Source: CAYPTY01 sp964413935 (GTDB lineage Bacteria; Bacteroidota; Rhodothermia; Balneolales; Balneolaceae). Taken from it: a stretch of DNA of 40,231 nucleotides. This document shows, one piece after another, positions 32,284-40,231 of the stretch. A program made the translations under genes and the position numbers. The notes under the pieces are model-generated. The model was not told the DNA's origin. It did not search any database and worked only from the letters and a program-made list of their open reading frames with translations. Each line of letters opens with the position of its first letter. Within the stretch, counting starts at the first letter, position 1. The stretch covers positions 1 to 40,231 of the forward strand of contig CAYPTY010000022.1 of the NCBI GenBank assembly GCA_964413935.1, written 5' to 3'.

Positions 32284-32392
32284 CAGCCGTAATTTTCGCA
32301 GATTTACATATAATGCTTTAACATCATTCCTTGGATGTATTTTATTATCTTAAGCCCAAAATCCAAATCAACCTCATCGCTTTTTTCACCTT

Positions 32393-32872
32393 ATGAATAA
32401 GAAAACACTGATAACCGTATTTATCGGCATTTTCATTGCTCTATTTCTGGTGAAAGCACTTATTACCGTTCAACCGCCCGAAATTACCAATGCACCCGAA
32501 TGGCAACCCATCGAAGAGGTTTCCGAGCTGGCTGATCAGCAGCAGAAACTCATCTTTATAGATGTGTTTGAGGTGGGATGTAAATATTGCCGGGCTATGG
32601 AGCGGGAAGTCTATCCGGATTCAACAGTCAAAATTGTGCTGGAAGGCGGATACATACCAGCCAAGATTAATGGTAACGGTGAGGAAGAAATTGAATTTCT
32701 GGGAACAACTACCACAGGAGCCGAACTGGCTCAGAAATATGGTATCTATGCTTTTCCTTCGGTCATGATTCTGGATGCAGAAGGAAATCTAATCAAGAAA
32801 AACACAGGTTACATGGGAGTGGACGATCTGCGCCGCTTTCTTTATCTCAAAGAGGAGAACAAATCGTCATGA
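32393..32872 (+). CDS. Membrane-anchored thioredoxin-like protein
   Basis: Protein of 159 aa. An N-terminal signal anchor (TLITVFIGIFIALFLVKALI) places a thioredoxin-fold domain outside the cytoplasmic membrane. The active site is CKYC in LIFIDVFEVGCKYCRAMERE, and the cis-proline loop is YAFPSVMILDAEGN. The form resembles the SoxW/DUF255-like thioredoxins that reduce periplasmic disulphides. Its stop overlaps the start of the PQQ-type dehydrogenase gene by 4 bp (ATGA), so the two are co-translated and the thioredoxin may help mature or protect that lipoprotein (inference). Confidence 0.88.
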   Translation: MNKKTLITVFIGIFIALFLVKALITVQPPEITNAPEWQPIEEVSELADQQQKLIFIDVFEVGCKYCRAMEREVYPDSTVKIVLEGGYIPAKINGNGEEEIEFLGTTTTGAELAQKYGIYAFPSVMILDAEGNLIKKNTGYMGVDDLRRFLYLKEENKSS

Positions 32873-33990
32873 AATATAAATTACTTTGCATATCCATTAT
32901 TGTTGTTTTCAACCTGAACTGTAGTTCGGAACCCGAAGCTCAGGTCACGGACAGCAATACCACCTATACCCTTGAACAGGTACTTGATCAGTCATTCATT
33001 CCCTGGGGTATGGAATGGCTGCCTACCGGTGAATTCCTGATAACAGACCGGGCTGGTGATCTCTGGGTAATGGAAGATGGTGTGCTCAGAAGCGAACCCG
33101 TTAGTGGTTTACCGGATGTTTATGCCAGCGGACAGGGTGGTTTGCTGGATCTGGAACTGCATCCGGATTATGAGAATAACGGATGGATTTATATCTCCAT
33201 GTCCTCTTCAGAGGGTGAAGGCGATGGGGGCAACACCAAAATCATCCGGGCTAAACTGAACGGCAATGAACTCACCGATATCGAAGAACTATATAAGGGA
33301 GTTCCCAATACCACTCGTGGTGTGCACTTCGGTAGCCGACTCGAATTTGATGACGAAGGTTATCTGTATTTTTCAATCGGCGACCGAGGAAACCGCGACG
33401 TGCTTCCGCAGGATATCACCAAAGACGGAGGTAAGATCTACCGCATTCATGATGATGGCCGCATCCCCTCTGACAATCCTTTTGTAAATGAAGCCGGAGC
33501 TAAAACAGCTATTTATTCTTACGGTCATCGCAATCCTCAAGGACTGGCGAAAAATCCAAACACCGGAAAAATCTGGGAGCATGAGCATGGTCCGCGCGGC
33601 GGGGATGAACTAAACATTATTGAACCCGGCAAAAATTACGGCTGGCCGGTTATCAGTTACGGTATCAATTACAATGGTACCTCTTTCGCTGAAGACACCG
33701 TCCGCGAAGGTATGGAAAACCCCATCAATTACTGGGTGCCCTCTATTGCTCCCTCTGGAATGGACTTTGTAACCAGCGATAAATATCCCGGGTGGCAGGG
33801 AGACCTGCTCATCGGTTCCATGAAATTCAGTTATCTGGTTCGCTGTGATGTGGAAGGAGATGAGATCGTAAACGAGGAAATCCTGTTCCGTGATGTGGGG
33901 CGTGTACGGAATGTTCGACAGGGATTGGATGGATATATTTATCTGGCTATTGACGCCCGTGGAATTTTCCGGGTGGTTCCGGAAAGCTGA
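32869..33990 (+). CDS. PQQ-dependent sugar dehydrogenase (soluble aldose dehydrogenase type) lipoprotein
   Basis: Six-bladed beta-propeller dehydrogenase of 373 aa. The lipoprotein signal (KYKLLCISIIVVFNLNC, lipobox LNC) anchors it to a membrane. Family features: WGMEWLPTGEFLITDRAGDL, GGLLDLELHPDYENNGWIYI, RGVHFGSRLEFDDEGYLYFS with the catalytic-type histidine, SIGDRGNR, GHRNPQGLAKNP and EHGPRGGDELNIIEPGKNYG with WP after it. These enzymes oxidise aldose sugars with PQQ; whether this species makes PQQ is not shown here. It is coupled to the preceding thioredoxin gene. The 113 bp that follow hold only a CGAAAAGATTTTCG inverted repeat (34028-34041). Confidence 0.92.
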   Translation: MKYKLLCISIIVVFNLNCSSEPEAQVTDSNTTYTLEQVLDQSFIPWGMEWLPTGEFLITDRAGDLWVMEDGVLRSEPVSGLPDVYASGQGGLLDLELHPDYENNGWIYISMSSSEGEGDGGNTKIIRAKLNGNELTDIEELYKGVPNTTRGVHFGSRLEFDDEGYLYFSIGDRGNRDVLPQDITKDGGKIYRIHDDGRIPSDNPFVNEAGAKTAIYSYGHRNPQGLAKNPNTGKIWEHEHGPRGGDELNIIEPGKNYGWPVISYGINYNGTSFAEDTVREGMENPINYWVPSIAPSGMDFVTSDKYPGWQGDLLIGSMKFSYLVRCDVEGDEIVNEEILFRDVGRVRNVRQGLDGYIYLAIDARGIFRVVPES

Positions 33991-34103
33991 TCTAAATGCT
34001 TTTTCATCGTGTGGAGCTCCGGTTTCATCGAAAAGATTTTCGGTAATCGGGGCTTCTCCTCAATTTAGGCTCAGTACCTGAACACTAACCACACGAGATA
34101 ATC

Positions 34104-34766
34104 ATGAAAAAGCTAAGATTAATCCTACTCTTCTTTATTGCATCCCTCTTTTTTACCGGATGCTTTCTTCAAACGGTTCATCCTCTGGTTAAGCCGGAGA
34201 ACAGTATACTATTACCCGGACTGGAAGGCCGATGGTTCGATGATGAAACCCGATGGACCTTCATCAATGACCTCACCAAGTTTCCGGAATTGTCACCGGT
34301 TTTTGAAGGAGATCCTGAACATGAGGAAGATTCAGAATTCAAAAATGCCTACCTGGTTTTGTATGAAAACCTGGACGATGCAAGCAGCGATACTGCTCTG
34401 TTTGTCGGATCCGTGATCAAATTGGACGGCGCCTATTTTCTGGACCTGGAGCTCTGGGCAAAGAGTCTTGGTGAGCTGGAGAATACCGAAAATTCATTTG
34501 TAGACTCTCACCTCTTCCCGGTTCATACCATTTCGAAAATAAGCGTGAATGACAAGGGAATGGAACTGGAGTTTTTTAAATCCTCCTTCATTAAAGAACT
34601 CATCAGCTCAAACCGTGTGCGCATCAAGCATGAGAAAGTTGATGAAGATATTCTGATCACAGCTTCCACCGAAGAACTTCAGAAGTTTGTGGAAAAATAT
34701 GCGAACGAAGAAGAGGCCTTCGAAGATCCGCTGAAACTCAGTTACCGGGAGCCAGGCAATGAATAA
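34104..34766 (+). CDS. Lipoprotein of unknown function, first gene of a LytS/LytTR operon
   Basis: Protein of 220 aa with a lipoprotein signal (KKLRLILLFFIASLFFTGC, lipobox FTGC, cysteine at about residue 20). The mature part starts FLQTVHPLVKPENSILLPGL, then EGRWFDDETRWTFIND and mixed strand/acidic regions, without a domain I recognise. It overlaps the histidine kinase gene by 8 bp, so it is produced together with the two-component pair. An envelope sensor or accessory to the kinase is a fair inference from position alone. Confidence 0.82.
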   Translation: MKKLRLILLFFIASLFFTGCFLQTVHPLVKPENSILLPGLEGRWFDDETRWTFINDLTKFPELSPVFEGDPEHEEDSEFKNAYLVLYENLDDASSDTALFVGSVIKLDGAYFLDLELWAKSLGELENTENSFVDSHLFPVHTISKISVNDKGMELEFFKSSFIKELISSNRVRIKHEKVDEDILITASTEELQKFVEKYANEEEAFEDPLKLSYREPGNE

Positions 34767-35793
34767 AACGTGGAAAGAACGTCTCAGCCACCTGATGCAG
34801 CACCTGCTGTTTTGGGTGGTTTCTTTTTTTATTCTTTTGAGGGTGATGGATCAGGATGGCAACATCAATGTTATCGATGTGATTTACACCTTGCTCTTTC
34901 ACATTCACCTTGTGATTGCGGTAAGCCTGAATACCTTGATCCTGATTCCGAAACATCTGGAAAAAGGCAATTATGTAGCCTACGGCTTTACGACCCTGGC
35001 CAACTTTGGACTGGGACTCAGCCTCTACCGTTTGTCTTTTGATCCCATTTCAGACTGGATATTCCCGGACTTCTACTTTGTGGCCGTTTATGAATGGTAT
35101 GAGACGGTGGGTATCATTTTTATCTATCTCCTTTTTTCTACCCTGCTGGTCTTGTCCAAATCCTGGTTTCAGGCCCTGGCACTCAAGAAAGAACTGGCTG
35201 AAGTGAAGCAGCTCAGCACGGATAATGAACTTAAAATGCTCAGAGCTCAGATCTCACCCCATTTTTTGTTCAATTCACTAAACACCATTTACGGCCAAAG
35301 CCTGAAAAGTGATCCGAAGGCACCACAAAGTATCATAAGCCTCTCCGAAATTCTGAGATATAACCTGGAGAAAAGCAGTGATGAACTGGCATTGCTCAGT
35401 GATGAAATTAAATACCTGAAGGATTACATCGACCTCCAGAAAGCAAGACTGGAATATCCGGATCAATTACGCCTGAATGTACTGGGTGAGGTGGACGAGC
35501 AACGGGTTCCTTCACTGATGATCATAGAGTTTCTGGAGAATGCCCTCAAATACGGAAATATTCAAACCGAAGGCGCATTCATTGACCTGAAAATCACATG
35601 CGGAAAGAATGCTATCGAAATACACTGTGCAAACAGTGTGGATCCAAGTCATAAACCCATGTCGGCTTCCACTGGTATGGGACTGGATAATATCCGAAAG
35701 CGGCTGGATTTACTGTATCCGGAAAAACATGAATTTGAAGCCGTACAGAAAGAACTGGAATACACCATAACCCTGAGGCTTAGCCATGGCTGA
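34759..35793 (+). CDS. LytS/YehU-type sensor histidine kinase
   Basis: Protein of 344 aa. Four transmembrane helices lie in residues about 12-135 (LLFWVVSFFILLRVM, VIYTLLFHIHLVIAVSLNTL, VAYGFTTLANFGLGLSLY, GIIFIYLLFSTLLVL). A linker helix leads to the His_kinase domain with phospho-acceptor H168 in ISPHFLFNSLNTIYG, then the ATPase part with SLMIIEFLENALKYGN (N box) and TGMGLDNIRKRLDLLYP (G box). It should phosphorylate the LytTR regulator whose gene overlaps by 8 bp. No separate extracellular sensor domain is evident, so the signal may be sensed in the membrane or through the co-encoded lipoprotein. Confidence 0.93.
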   Translation: MNKTWKERLSHLMQHLLFWVVSFFILLRVMDQDGNINVIDVIYTLLFHIHLVIAVSLNTLILIPKHLEKGNYVAYGFTTLANFGLGLSLYRLSFDPISDWIFPDFYFVAVYEWYETVGIIFIYLLFSTLLVLSKSWFQALALKKELAEVKQLSTDNELKMLRAQISPHFLFNSLNTIYGQSLKSDPKAPQSIISLSEILRYNLEKSSDELALLSDEIKYLKDYIDLQKARLEYPDQLRLNVLGEVDEQRVPSLMIIEFLENALKYGNIQTEGAFIDLKITCGKNAIEIHCANSVDPSHKPMSASTGMGLDNIRKRLDLLYPEKHEFEAVQKELEYTITLRLSHG

Positions 35794-36457
35794 TATCAGA
35801 TGTATGATTGTGGACGATGAACCGGTAGCGCGGGATATTCTTCGGCAGTATGTGGAAGACACCCCCGGGCTAAGTGTGGCCGCAGAGTGTGCTTCCGCCC
35901 TCGAGCTACTGGAAAAATTAAAGGAAATCCCAACGGATTTGATTTTTCTGGACATCAACATGCCCAAACTCAGCGGCATTGAACTGCTCAGAACGAAAGC
36001 GGTTCAACAGCAGGTAATCCTGACCACAGCCTATGCAGAATACGCGCTGGATGGATTTGACCTGAATGTAACCGACTACCTGCTGAAACCCATTTCCTTT
36101 CCACGCTTTCTGCAGGCCATCGAGAAAGTGAAGGTGAAGGAGGAAGAACGCGATTTCAGCTTCTCAGTGAAAGCCGACGGGAAAACCTATCGCATCGAAG
36201 TGGAAAAAATCCGCTATGTGGAATCCAAAGGAGATTATATTCAGATTCATCTGGAAGAGGAGAAGGTGATGGTGTACATGACGATGAAGAAAGTACTGGA
36301 GCTGACCCGTAATCGCTTATGCAGAGTGCATAAATCTTATGCGGTTGCCATCTCTGGGGTAAAGTTTGTGGAAGGAAATGTCATACAGATCGGGGATGCT
36401 GAAATTCCGATTGGCTCTAGTTACAAGGAGGATTTTATGAACCGAATGGGTTCATGA
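35786..36457 (+). CDS. LytTR-family response regulator
   Basis: Protein of 223 aa. The receiver domain (about 1-120) has the acid pair D10/D11, phospho-acceptor D56 in LIFLDINMPKLSG, and the T/K switch residues (ILTTAYAEYAL, DYLLKPISFPRFLQA, K101). The C-terminal LytTR DNA-binding domain (about 128-220) begins FSVKADGKTYRIEVEKIRYV followed by ESKGDYIQIHLEE, and shows the RVHKSYAVAISGVKFVEGN core. It binds DNA through beta strands and is paired with the upstream kinase. Its targets are unknown. It overlaps the pseudogene on the other strand by 6 bp. Confidence 0.95.
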   Translation: MADIRCMIVDDEPVARDILRQYVEDTPGLSVAAECASALELLEKLKEIPTDLIFLDINMPKLSGIELLRTKAVQQQVILTTAYAEYALDGFDLNVTDYLLKPISFPRFLQAIEKVKVKEEERDFSFSVKADGKTYRIEVEKIRYVESKGDYIQIHLEEEKVMVYMTMKKVLELTRNRLCRVHKSYAVAISGVKFVEGNVIQIGDAEIPIGSSYKEDFMNRMGS

Positions 36458-36821
36458 ATTCTGCACGGCATCATAAAGGCGCTTCACCTGCAAATCCCCA
36501 AAGCCATAGATGGCATGTTTGTCATGGAATTCCCTGAATATCGGCCCAAAAGATTTGGCTCCACTTTTTCTGATGATCTCCCGGATCAGATCTTCAGGTT
36601 TTCCAGCTAACTGATCCTTTCTGGCCTGAATAGCTTCCCTGATGGCCATAAGTTTCAGCCAAATAGGAGGCCCTGATTTCGAATAAGTCCTCCAGTGATG
36701 CTGCCTGAATAGGGCCGTCGACCAGTGCTTCCCGGAAAATGATGATGCTATCCTCAACGCCTTTAAGGAAGTGCTGTTTCAGAGCATCGCCGTTTAATAT
36801 GTGATGTGTATTGGCCAGGAT
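36452..36821 (-). pseudogene. DUF1835-type gene remnant with internal deletion
   Basis: Read on the minus strand from 36821, one frame gives HHILNGDALKQHFLKGVEDS, IIIFREALVDGPIQ and LEDLFEIRASYLAETYG. This matches my knowledge of the N-terminus of DUF1835-type proteins (HILNGDAL...FRECL..G). Another frame then carries AGKPEDLIREIIRKSG and FREFHDKHAIYGFGDLQVKR with LYDAVQNS, matching the C-terminus of the same kind of protein. The family is about 300 aa long, so the middle is missing, the two parts are out of frame, and the first part lacks an ATG. The junction lies near 36640. The 101-codon open frame at 36452-36757 is just the 3' fragment with spurious leading residues. Confidence 0.75.
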
Positions 36822-36894
36822 TTAATCTCTATGAAAGTAAAATCAACTTACTATATTCATTGAATCAATAACATTATGGCTTTCAGTTATTTAA

Positions 36895-37788
36895 ATGGAA
36901 TTTAACTTCACCCTGGCCGACATCCCCCCTTATGTAATCCACCTGACCGGGGGTGTGCTCATTTTGCTGGTTGCTTTTTTTATTCACCGGATCACTAAAA
37001 GGGTCATCCGAAAGCAGCTTACCAAGTCAACCTCCGAGGCCTCAGATTACAAAACCAACTACAAATTTCTGAACAATGCCTCAGCTTTATTGATTTATAC
37101 TGTAGCTGTGATCAGCATACTGTACTCAGTTCCGGCACTCAGGGCCTATGGTGCCGGTATTTTTGCATCTGCCGGGGTTTTGACGGTTATACTCGGTTTT
37201 GCTTCACAGGAAGCCTTATCCAATATTGTGGGCGGGGTTTTCATTGTGATTTTCAAGCCCTTCCGGATCGGAGATATCGTTCAGATCGGAACCCTGGAAG
37301 GCGAGGTAGAAGATATTACGCTCCGGCATACAGTGATCAAAAGCTGGGAAAACAAACGCATTATTATACCGAATTCAACCATCAGCCGGGAAACACTCAT
37401 AAACTGGAATGTGGGAGATGCCCGTATGTGTACACTGCTGGATATCGGCATCTCTTATGATTCTGATATCGATCTGGCAAAGAGTATCATGCTGGAGGAA
37501 ATCCTGGCTCACCCGCTTCGAATTGATGTTCGTACTGCGAAGGATAAAAGGGACGAAAAACCTGAAGTGGTGATGCGCCTCAAAGAATATGCAGATAGTG
37601 CCATTGTACTAAGGGCCTTTGTGTGGACTAAAGAGCCCTATCATGCCTTTCAGATAAAGTCAGACCTTCTGACTACTATCAAAAAACGATTTGACACCGA
37701 AGGAGTCGAAATTCCATTCCCATACCGTACGGTTGTGTTCAAAGACAGATATAAAGAAGAAAAAAAGCAGGAAACAAAAATTGAATAA
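36895..37788 (+). CDS. MscS-family mechanosensitive channel
   Basis: Protein of 297 aa that should open under membrane tension to release solutes. It has transmembrane helices at about 12-32 and 60-80, and the pore-lining third helix AGIFASAGVLTVILGFASQE with the following ALSNIVGGVFIVIFKPFRIG. The beta domain continues GDIVQIGTLEGEVEDITLRH and RIIIPNSTISRETLINW, both hallmarks of MscS. It is of minimal size, without large extra domains. It overlaps the corA-like gene by 8 bp. Confidence 0.95.
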   Translation: MEFNFTLADIPPYVIHLTGGVLILLVAFFIHRITKRVIRKQLTKSTSEASDYKTNYKFLNNASALLIYTVAVISILYSVPALRAYGAGIFASAGVLTVILGFASQEALSNIVGGVFIVIFKPFRIGDIVQIGTLEGEVEDITLRHTVIKSWENKRIIIPNSTISRETLINWNVGDARMCTLLDIGISYDSDIDLAKSIMLEEILAHPLRIDVRTAKDKRDEKPEVVMRLKEYADSAIVLRAFVWTKEPYHAFQIKSDLLTTIKKRFDTEGVEIPFPYRTVVFKDRYKEEKKQETKIE

Positions 37789-38827
37789 GTCAAAAATCGG
37801 GCTGGCACCGGGTGCGCTGGTTTACACCGGTCACAGGTCAGCCAAAACCCTCATCCAAACAGATTTCATTCAGTTTGATGACCACGATGCTGAAATCAGG
37901 AGAAATACGAATGGAATTAGCGACATCGAAATACAAAAAGGAAAAACCAACTGGCTTAACATCAACGGCATTCATGATGTAGATCTGGTTACGGAAATTG
38001 GTCAGCGCTTCGGTATCCATAATCTGATCCTGGAAGATGTATTAAATCCGGATCAGCTCCCCAAAAGTCAGGAGCTGGATGATCACCTCTATGTAACCTT
38101 GAAAATGCTTTCCCTGAACCCGGAAACGAATAAGGTGAGCCGGGAACATGTGAGTCTGCTGCTGGGCATGGAGTATCTGATCTCTTTCCAGGAGGAGGCG
38201 GGCGATGTATTTGAGGGAGTACGCAAGCGCATTAGCATGCCGGGTGCCCGCATTCGAAGCCGCCGGAATGACTATCTGCTGTATGCTTTAATGGATGCTA
38301 TTGTGGATCATTATTTTCTGGTGACTGAAGCCTTCGGGCTGAGGGTTGAAGAACTGGAGGAACAAATCCTGAGTCAGGAACAGGATCATGTGATCAGTAA
38401 GGTTACGGCCATGAAGAAAGAACTCTACAAGCTGAAGAAGTTTATATACCCGCTGGAGTTGGTTGTGCTGGAACTCATGAAATCTGAATCTCCCCTGATA
38501 TCAGATAATATTGAGCATTTTCTGATGGATCTTATGGATCATGTAAAGCAGGCCAAAGTTCAGTTGGAAGACCAGAGAGAAATGCTGACCTCGCTGGTAG
38601 ATTTACACATCTCGCTGGTCAGTAATGAGATGAATGCCATCATGAAAACACTGACCATAGTTGCCGCCATCTTTATTCCTCTCACTTTTCTGGCCGGAAT
38701 TTATGGGATGAACTTTGAATATATGCCTGAATTGAGCTGGAAATGGGCCTACCCAACGCTGATTTCCTCCATGTTTGTGCTGGGTGTAGGTCTCTGGATT
38801 TATATGAAACGGATGAAGTGGCTTTAA
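37781..38827 (+). CDS. corA: CorA-family magnesium/divalent cation transporter
   Basis: Protein of 348 aa from TTG 37781, which overlaps the mscS stop by 8 bp; an ATG at 37691 in the same frame would overlap mscS by 98 bp and add a lysine-rich extension, so it is less likely. A cytoplasmic domain of about 285 residues with the long stalk helix (LLYALMDAIVDHYFLVTEAF, LRVEELEEQILSQEQ) leads to two C-terminal transmembrane helices. The first, TIVAAIFIPLTFLAGIYGMN, ends in the selectivity motif GMN followed by FEYMPEL. It should form a pentameric Mg2+ channel. It is paired with the mechanosensitive channel in one transcript, and the frameshifted DUF3095 gene follows 3 bp later. Confidence 0.93.
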   Translation: MNKSKIGLAPGALVYTGHRSAKTLIQTDFIQFDDHDAEIRRNTNGISDIEIQKGKTNWLNINGIHDVDLVTEIGQRFGIHNLILEDVLNPDQLPKSQELDDHLYVTLKMLSLNPETNKVSREHVSLLLGMEYLISFQEEAGDVFEGVRKRISMPGARIRSRRNDYLLYALMDAIVDHYFLVTEAFGLRVEELEEQILSQEQDHVISKVTAMKKELYKLKKFIYPLELVVLELMKSESPLISDNIEHFLMDLMDHVKQAKVQLEDQREMLTSLVDLHISLVSNEMNAIMKTLTIVAAIFIPLTFLAGIYGMNFEYMPELSWKWAYPTLISSMFVLGVGLWIYMKRMKWL

Positions 38828-38830
38828 ATC

Positions 38831-39999
38831 ATGCCCGAATCAGGTTTTTATGAATCCCTTCCTGTTCTGGACGATTTTACTCAGGTCACCAGACTGGAGC
38901 ATTTTACACCACTGCCCAACGACTGGCTGATCATCGCATCTGAGTCACCAATTCCCGGAAAGCCATTGATGACGGTAAATACAAAGAAGTAAATACCATT
39001 GGGGCCGCCTGTATAACAGCCATTGTAAATGCCCTGCATCCCCTGCAGATACCCTATACCTTTGGCGGGGATGGAGCATCACTTTGTATCCCTCCGGAAG
39101 CAGTTCAAAAGGCTGAGGCCGCATTGCTGGGCACCCAGAATATGGCCAGGGTGGCCTTCGGTTTTGACCTGCGATGCGGAATGATTCCGGTCTCTGAGAT
39201 TCGCCACCACAATTGTGATGTTCTGGTTGCCCGTTTTCGTATCTCAAAGTTTTACACTCAGGCGGTTTTTACGGGAGGAGGCATCAATAAGGCAGATGAG
39301 CTCATTAAAATCAAAGAAGGCGAGAAATATCTGGTAAAATCGGAAAATCAGGCTATTCAGGCCGACTTTACCGGTCTGGAATGCCGCTGGGATCGGGTTG
39401 CCCAACAAAATAAAATCATCACCTGTTTACTGGTCAAAGCCCGAAGCCCGCATCAGGAAAAAGCCTTGTCCATATACGCCGACATCATCCAGAAAATTGA
39501 AGATGGTATAGAGGATGAGCATCTGGTAACCAGGCAGTCCATGAAATTCTCCTACAATCCACGCTGGCTCCGGAATGAGGCCCGCAGCCGTACTTTTGGT
39601 AAATCCTTCTTAACGCGGATGCTGTATTATCTGGAACTATACTATCGGAATGCCACGGGAGCCTTTTTGATGAAGTTCGGAATGCGTACCGGAGAAACAA
39701 ACTGGGGCGATTACAAAAAGCAGTTTATCGTAAATACAGATTACCGCAAGCTGGATGATATGCTGAGGGTGGTTATTTCGGGAACTAAAGGTGAGAAAAA
39801 GTTCCTGTTCAACTATCTGGATAAAATGGAGGAGGAAGGTGAGATAGTGTATGGCTCACATTCTTCAGAAGCCGCCATCGTGACCTGTATGGTGAAAAAA
39901 TACAACGGTTTCCACTTTCATTTTGTGGATGGGGATGAGGGAGGTTATGCGATGGCTGCGGAAAATCTAAGAAGCAAAGAGCTTAATCACTCTCGGTAG
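38831..39999 (+). pseudogene. DUF3095-domain gene with a single-base frameshift
   Basis: From ATG 38831 the frame reads PESGFYESLPVLDDFTQVTR and LPNDWLIIASE to about 38943. The matching continuation VTNSRKAIDDGKYKEVNTIG is one frame over, and that frame runs to the stop at 39999. One base is missing at about 38942-38944, where DUF3095 proteins have the aspartate of a D-(I/V)-x-x-S motif. Restored, the product would be about 389 aa. Motifs FGGDGASLCIPPEA and FDLRCGMIPVSEI look intact. The D..xS and GGDG elements resemble class III nucleotide cyclases (inference). The remainder is undamaged, so a sequencing error or a very recent mutation are both possible. It lies 3 bp after corA. Confidence 0.8.
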
Positions 40000-40231
40000 A
40001 ATCTGAATCAACCCGAATAAAACGAGCAACTGAATTGCCCCCTGATCCTCTAATCTGAAGGGTGTCTCGGGAGATTGAATAGGTTTTTTCTCCGTTAAAA
40101 ATATCCATTACCCGCTGCTCATCTTCAAAATCAGGGCATAATTTTCGGGTAGTAGCGATTGGGCCGAATTCGATTCTAGTTTTACTCACTTCAACAGAGC
40201 CATTCATCTGATTACATCCATTATAGCCGGT
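39983..40231 (-). CDS. META-domain protein, 5' end outside the window
   Basis: The frame stays open to the last base of the window, reading TGYNGCNQMNGSVEVSKTRI and then EFGPIATTRKLCPDFEDEQR, with YSISRDTLQIRG near the end. The GCN...G...(I/F)..(I/M)..T.(K/M).C pattern and the final strand match the META/HslJ domain, found in secreted or lipoprotein stress proteins. At least 82 C-terminal residues are present; the start and any signal peptide lie beyond 40231. An internal ATG at 40205-40207 is not the start. It overlaps the convergent DUF3095 gene by 17 bp. Confidence 0.8.
   Translation of the reverse strand, partial: TGYNGCNQMNGSVEVSKTRIEFGPIATTRKLCPDFEDEQRVMDIFNGEKTYSISRDTLQIRGSGGNSVARFIRVDSDSTESD

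Noticed and set aside
34028..34041. CGAAAAGATTTTCG inverted repeat as a terminator or operator
   Set aside because: It is a short AT-rich stem without a T-run, and there is no regulator next to it.
36452..36757. 101-aa protein as a real gene
   Set aside because: Only its C-terminal half has family similarity; the first 35 residues are an out-of-frame reading of the DUF1835-like N-terminal part.
37691..37780. Upstream ATG for corA
   Set aside because: It would overlap mscS by 98 bp, and the added residues are a translation of mscS's lysine-rich tail in another frame.
39124..39999. ATG at 39124 as the true start of the DUF3095 gene
   Set aside because: Family-like sequence continues upstream in the same frame (GAACITAIVNAL, FGGDGAS) and then, after a one-base shift, to ATG 38831; the short form would lose half of the N-terminal domain.

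Overview
The window is a 40 kb piece of a bacterial chromosome with one 100-N assembly gap (22294-22393). Gene content suggests a Bacteroidota-like lineage, most probably Balneolales/Balneolota (inference, no search run). The pointers are: mostly absent Shine-Dalgarno sites; a TAnnTTTG-type -7 promoter element before arcA; a DUF5916 outer-membrane protein; a secreted TPR-CHAT protein; LytS/LytTR signalling; a chromosomal divIVA linked to a yggS-type gene; and intergenic arrays of ATTCG-containing octamers with small hairpin repeats.

Layout. 1-3.4 kb: a Xer-like tyrosine recombinase, a sodium:solute symporter, then about 700 bp of non-coding repeats (octamer/heptamer arrays and a perfect 232-bp duplication). 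3.4-9.6 kb: a small membrane protein, a GT2 glycosyltransferase with a helical tail, a SirB1/transglutaminase-like protein, arginine deiminase, then a close run of an M50 protease, a lipoprotein and smpB. 9.6-11.9 kb, minus strand: NIF3-family protein, a coiled-coil protein whose zinc ribbon has lost all its cysteines, and rnpB. 12.0-16.0 kb, plus strand: yggS-type PLP protein, two small single-pass membrane proteins, DivIVA, purine nucleoside phosphorylase and a very acidic protein. 16.1-22.1 kb, plus strand: comEC, xseB, dxs, a VOC protein and queA.

22.1-26.2 kb is the most unusual part. An intact tRNA-Arg(TCG) is preceded by two damaged tandem copies and followed, about 630 bp later, by a lone 3' remnant. 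In all three damaged copies the T-loop and the 3' T-stem are replaced by the same 16-nt palindrome, and one copy carries a second palindrome in its D/anticodon region. An AT-rich secreted-protein gene lies between the intact tRNA and the remnant, and a 964-aa secreted TPR-CHAT protein follows on the opposite strand. This looks like a variable spot at a tRNA locus.

26.2-40.2 kb: pgsA-like and ftsY genes; a Nudix hydrolase; a two-gene HTH module behind three inverted repeats; DUF5916 protein; a thioredoxin-like protein coupled to a PQQ sugar dehydrogenase; a lipoprotein-LytS kinase-LytTR regulator operon; an internally deleted DUF1835-type pseudogene; an mscS-corA pair; a frameshifted DUF3095 gene; and a partial META-domain gene at the right edge.

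Most genes are ordinary housekeeping or envelope functions. The strongest candidates for something undescribed are the palindrome-for-T-arm replacement in the tRNA-Arg copies, the hairpin-rich duplicated repeat unit, and the HTH pair with its operator cluster.
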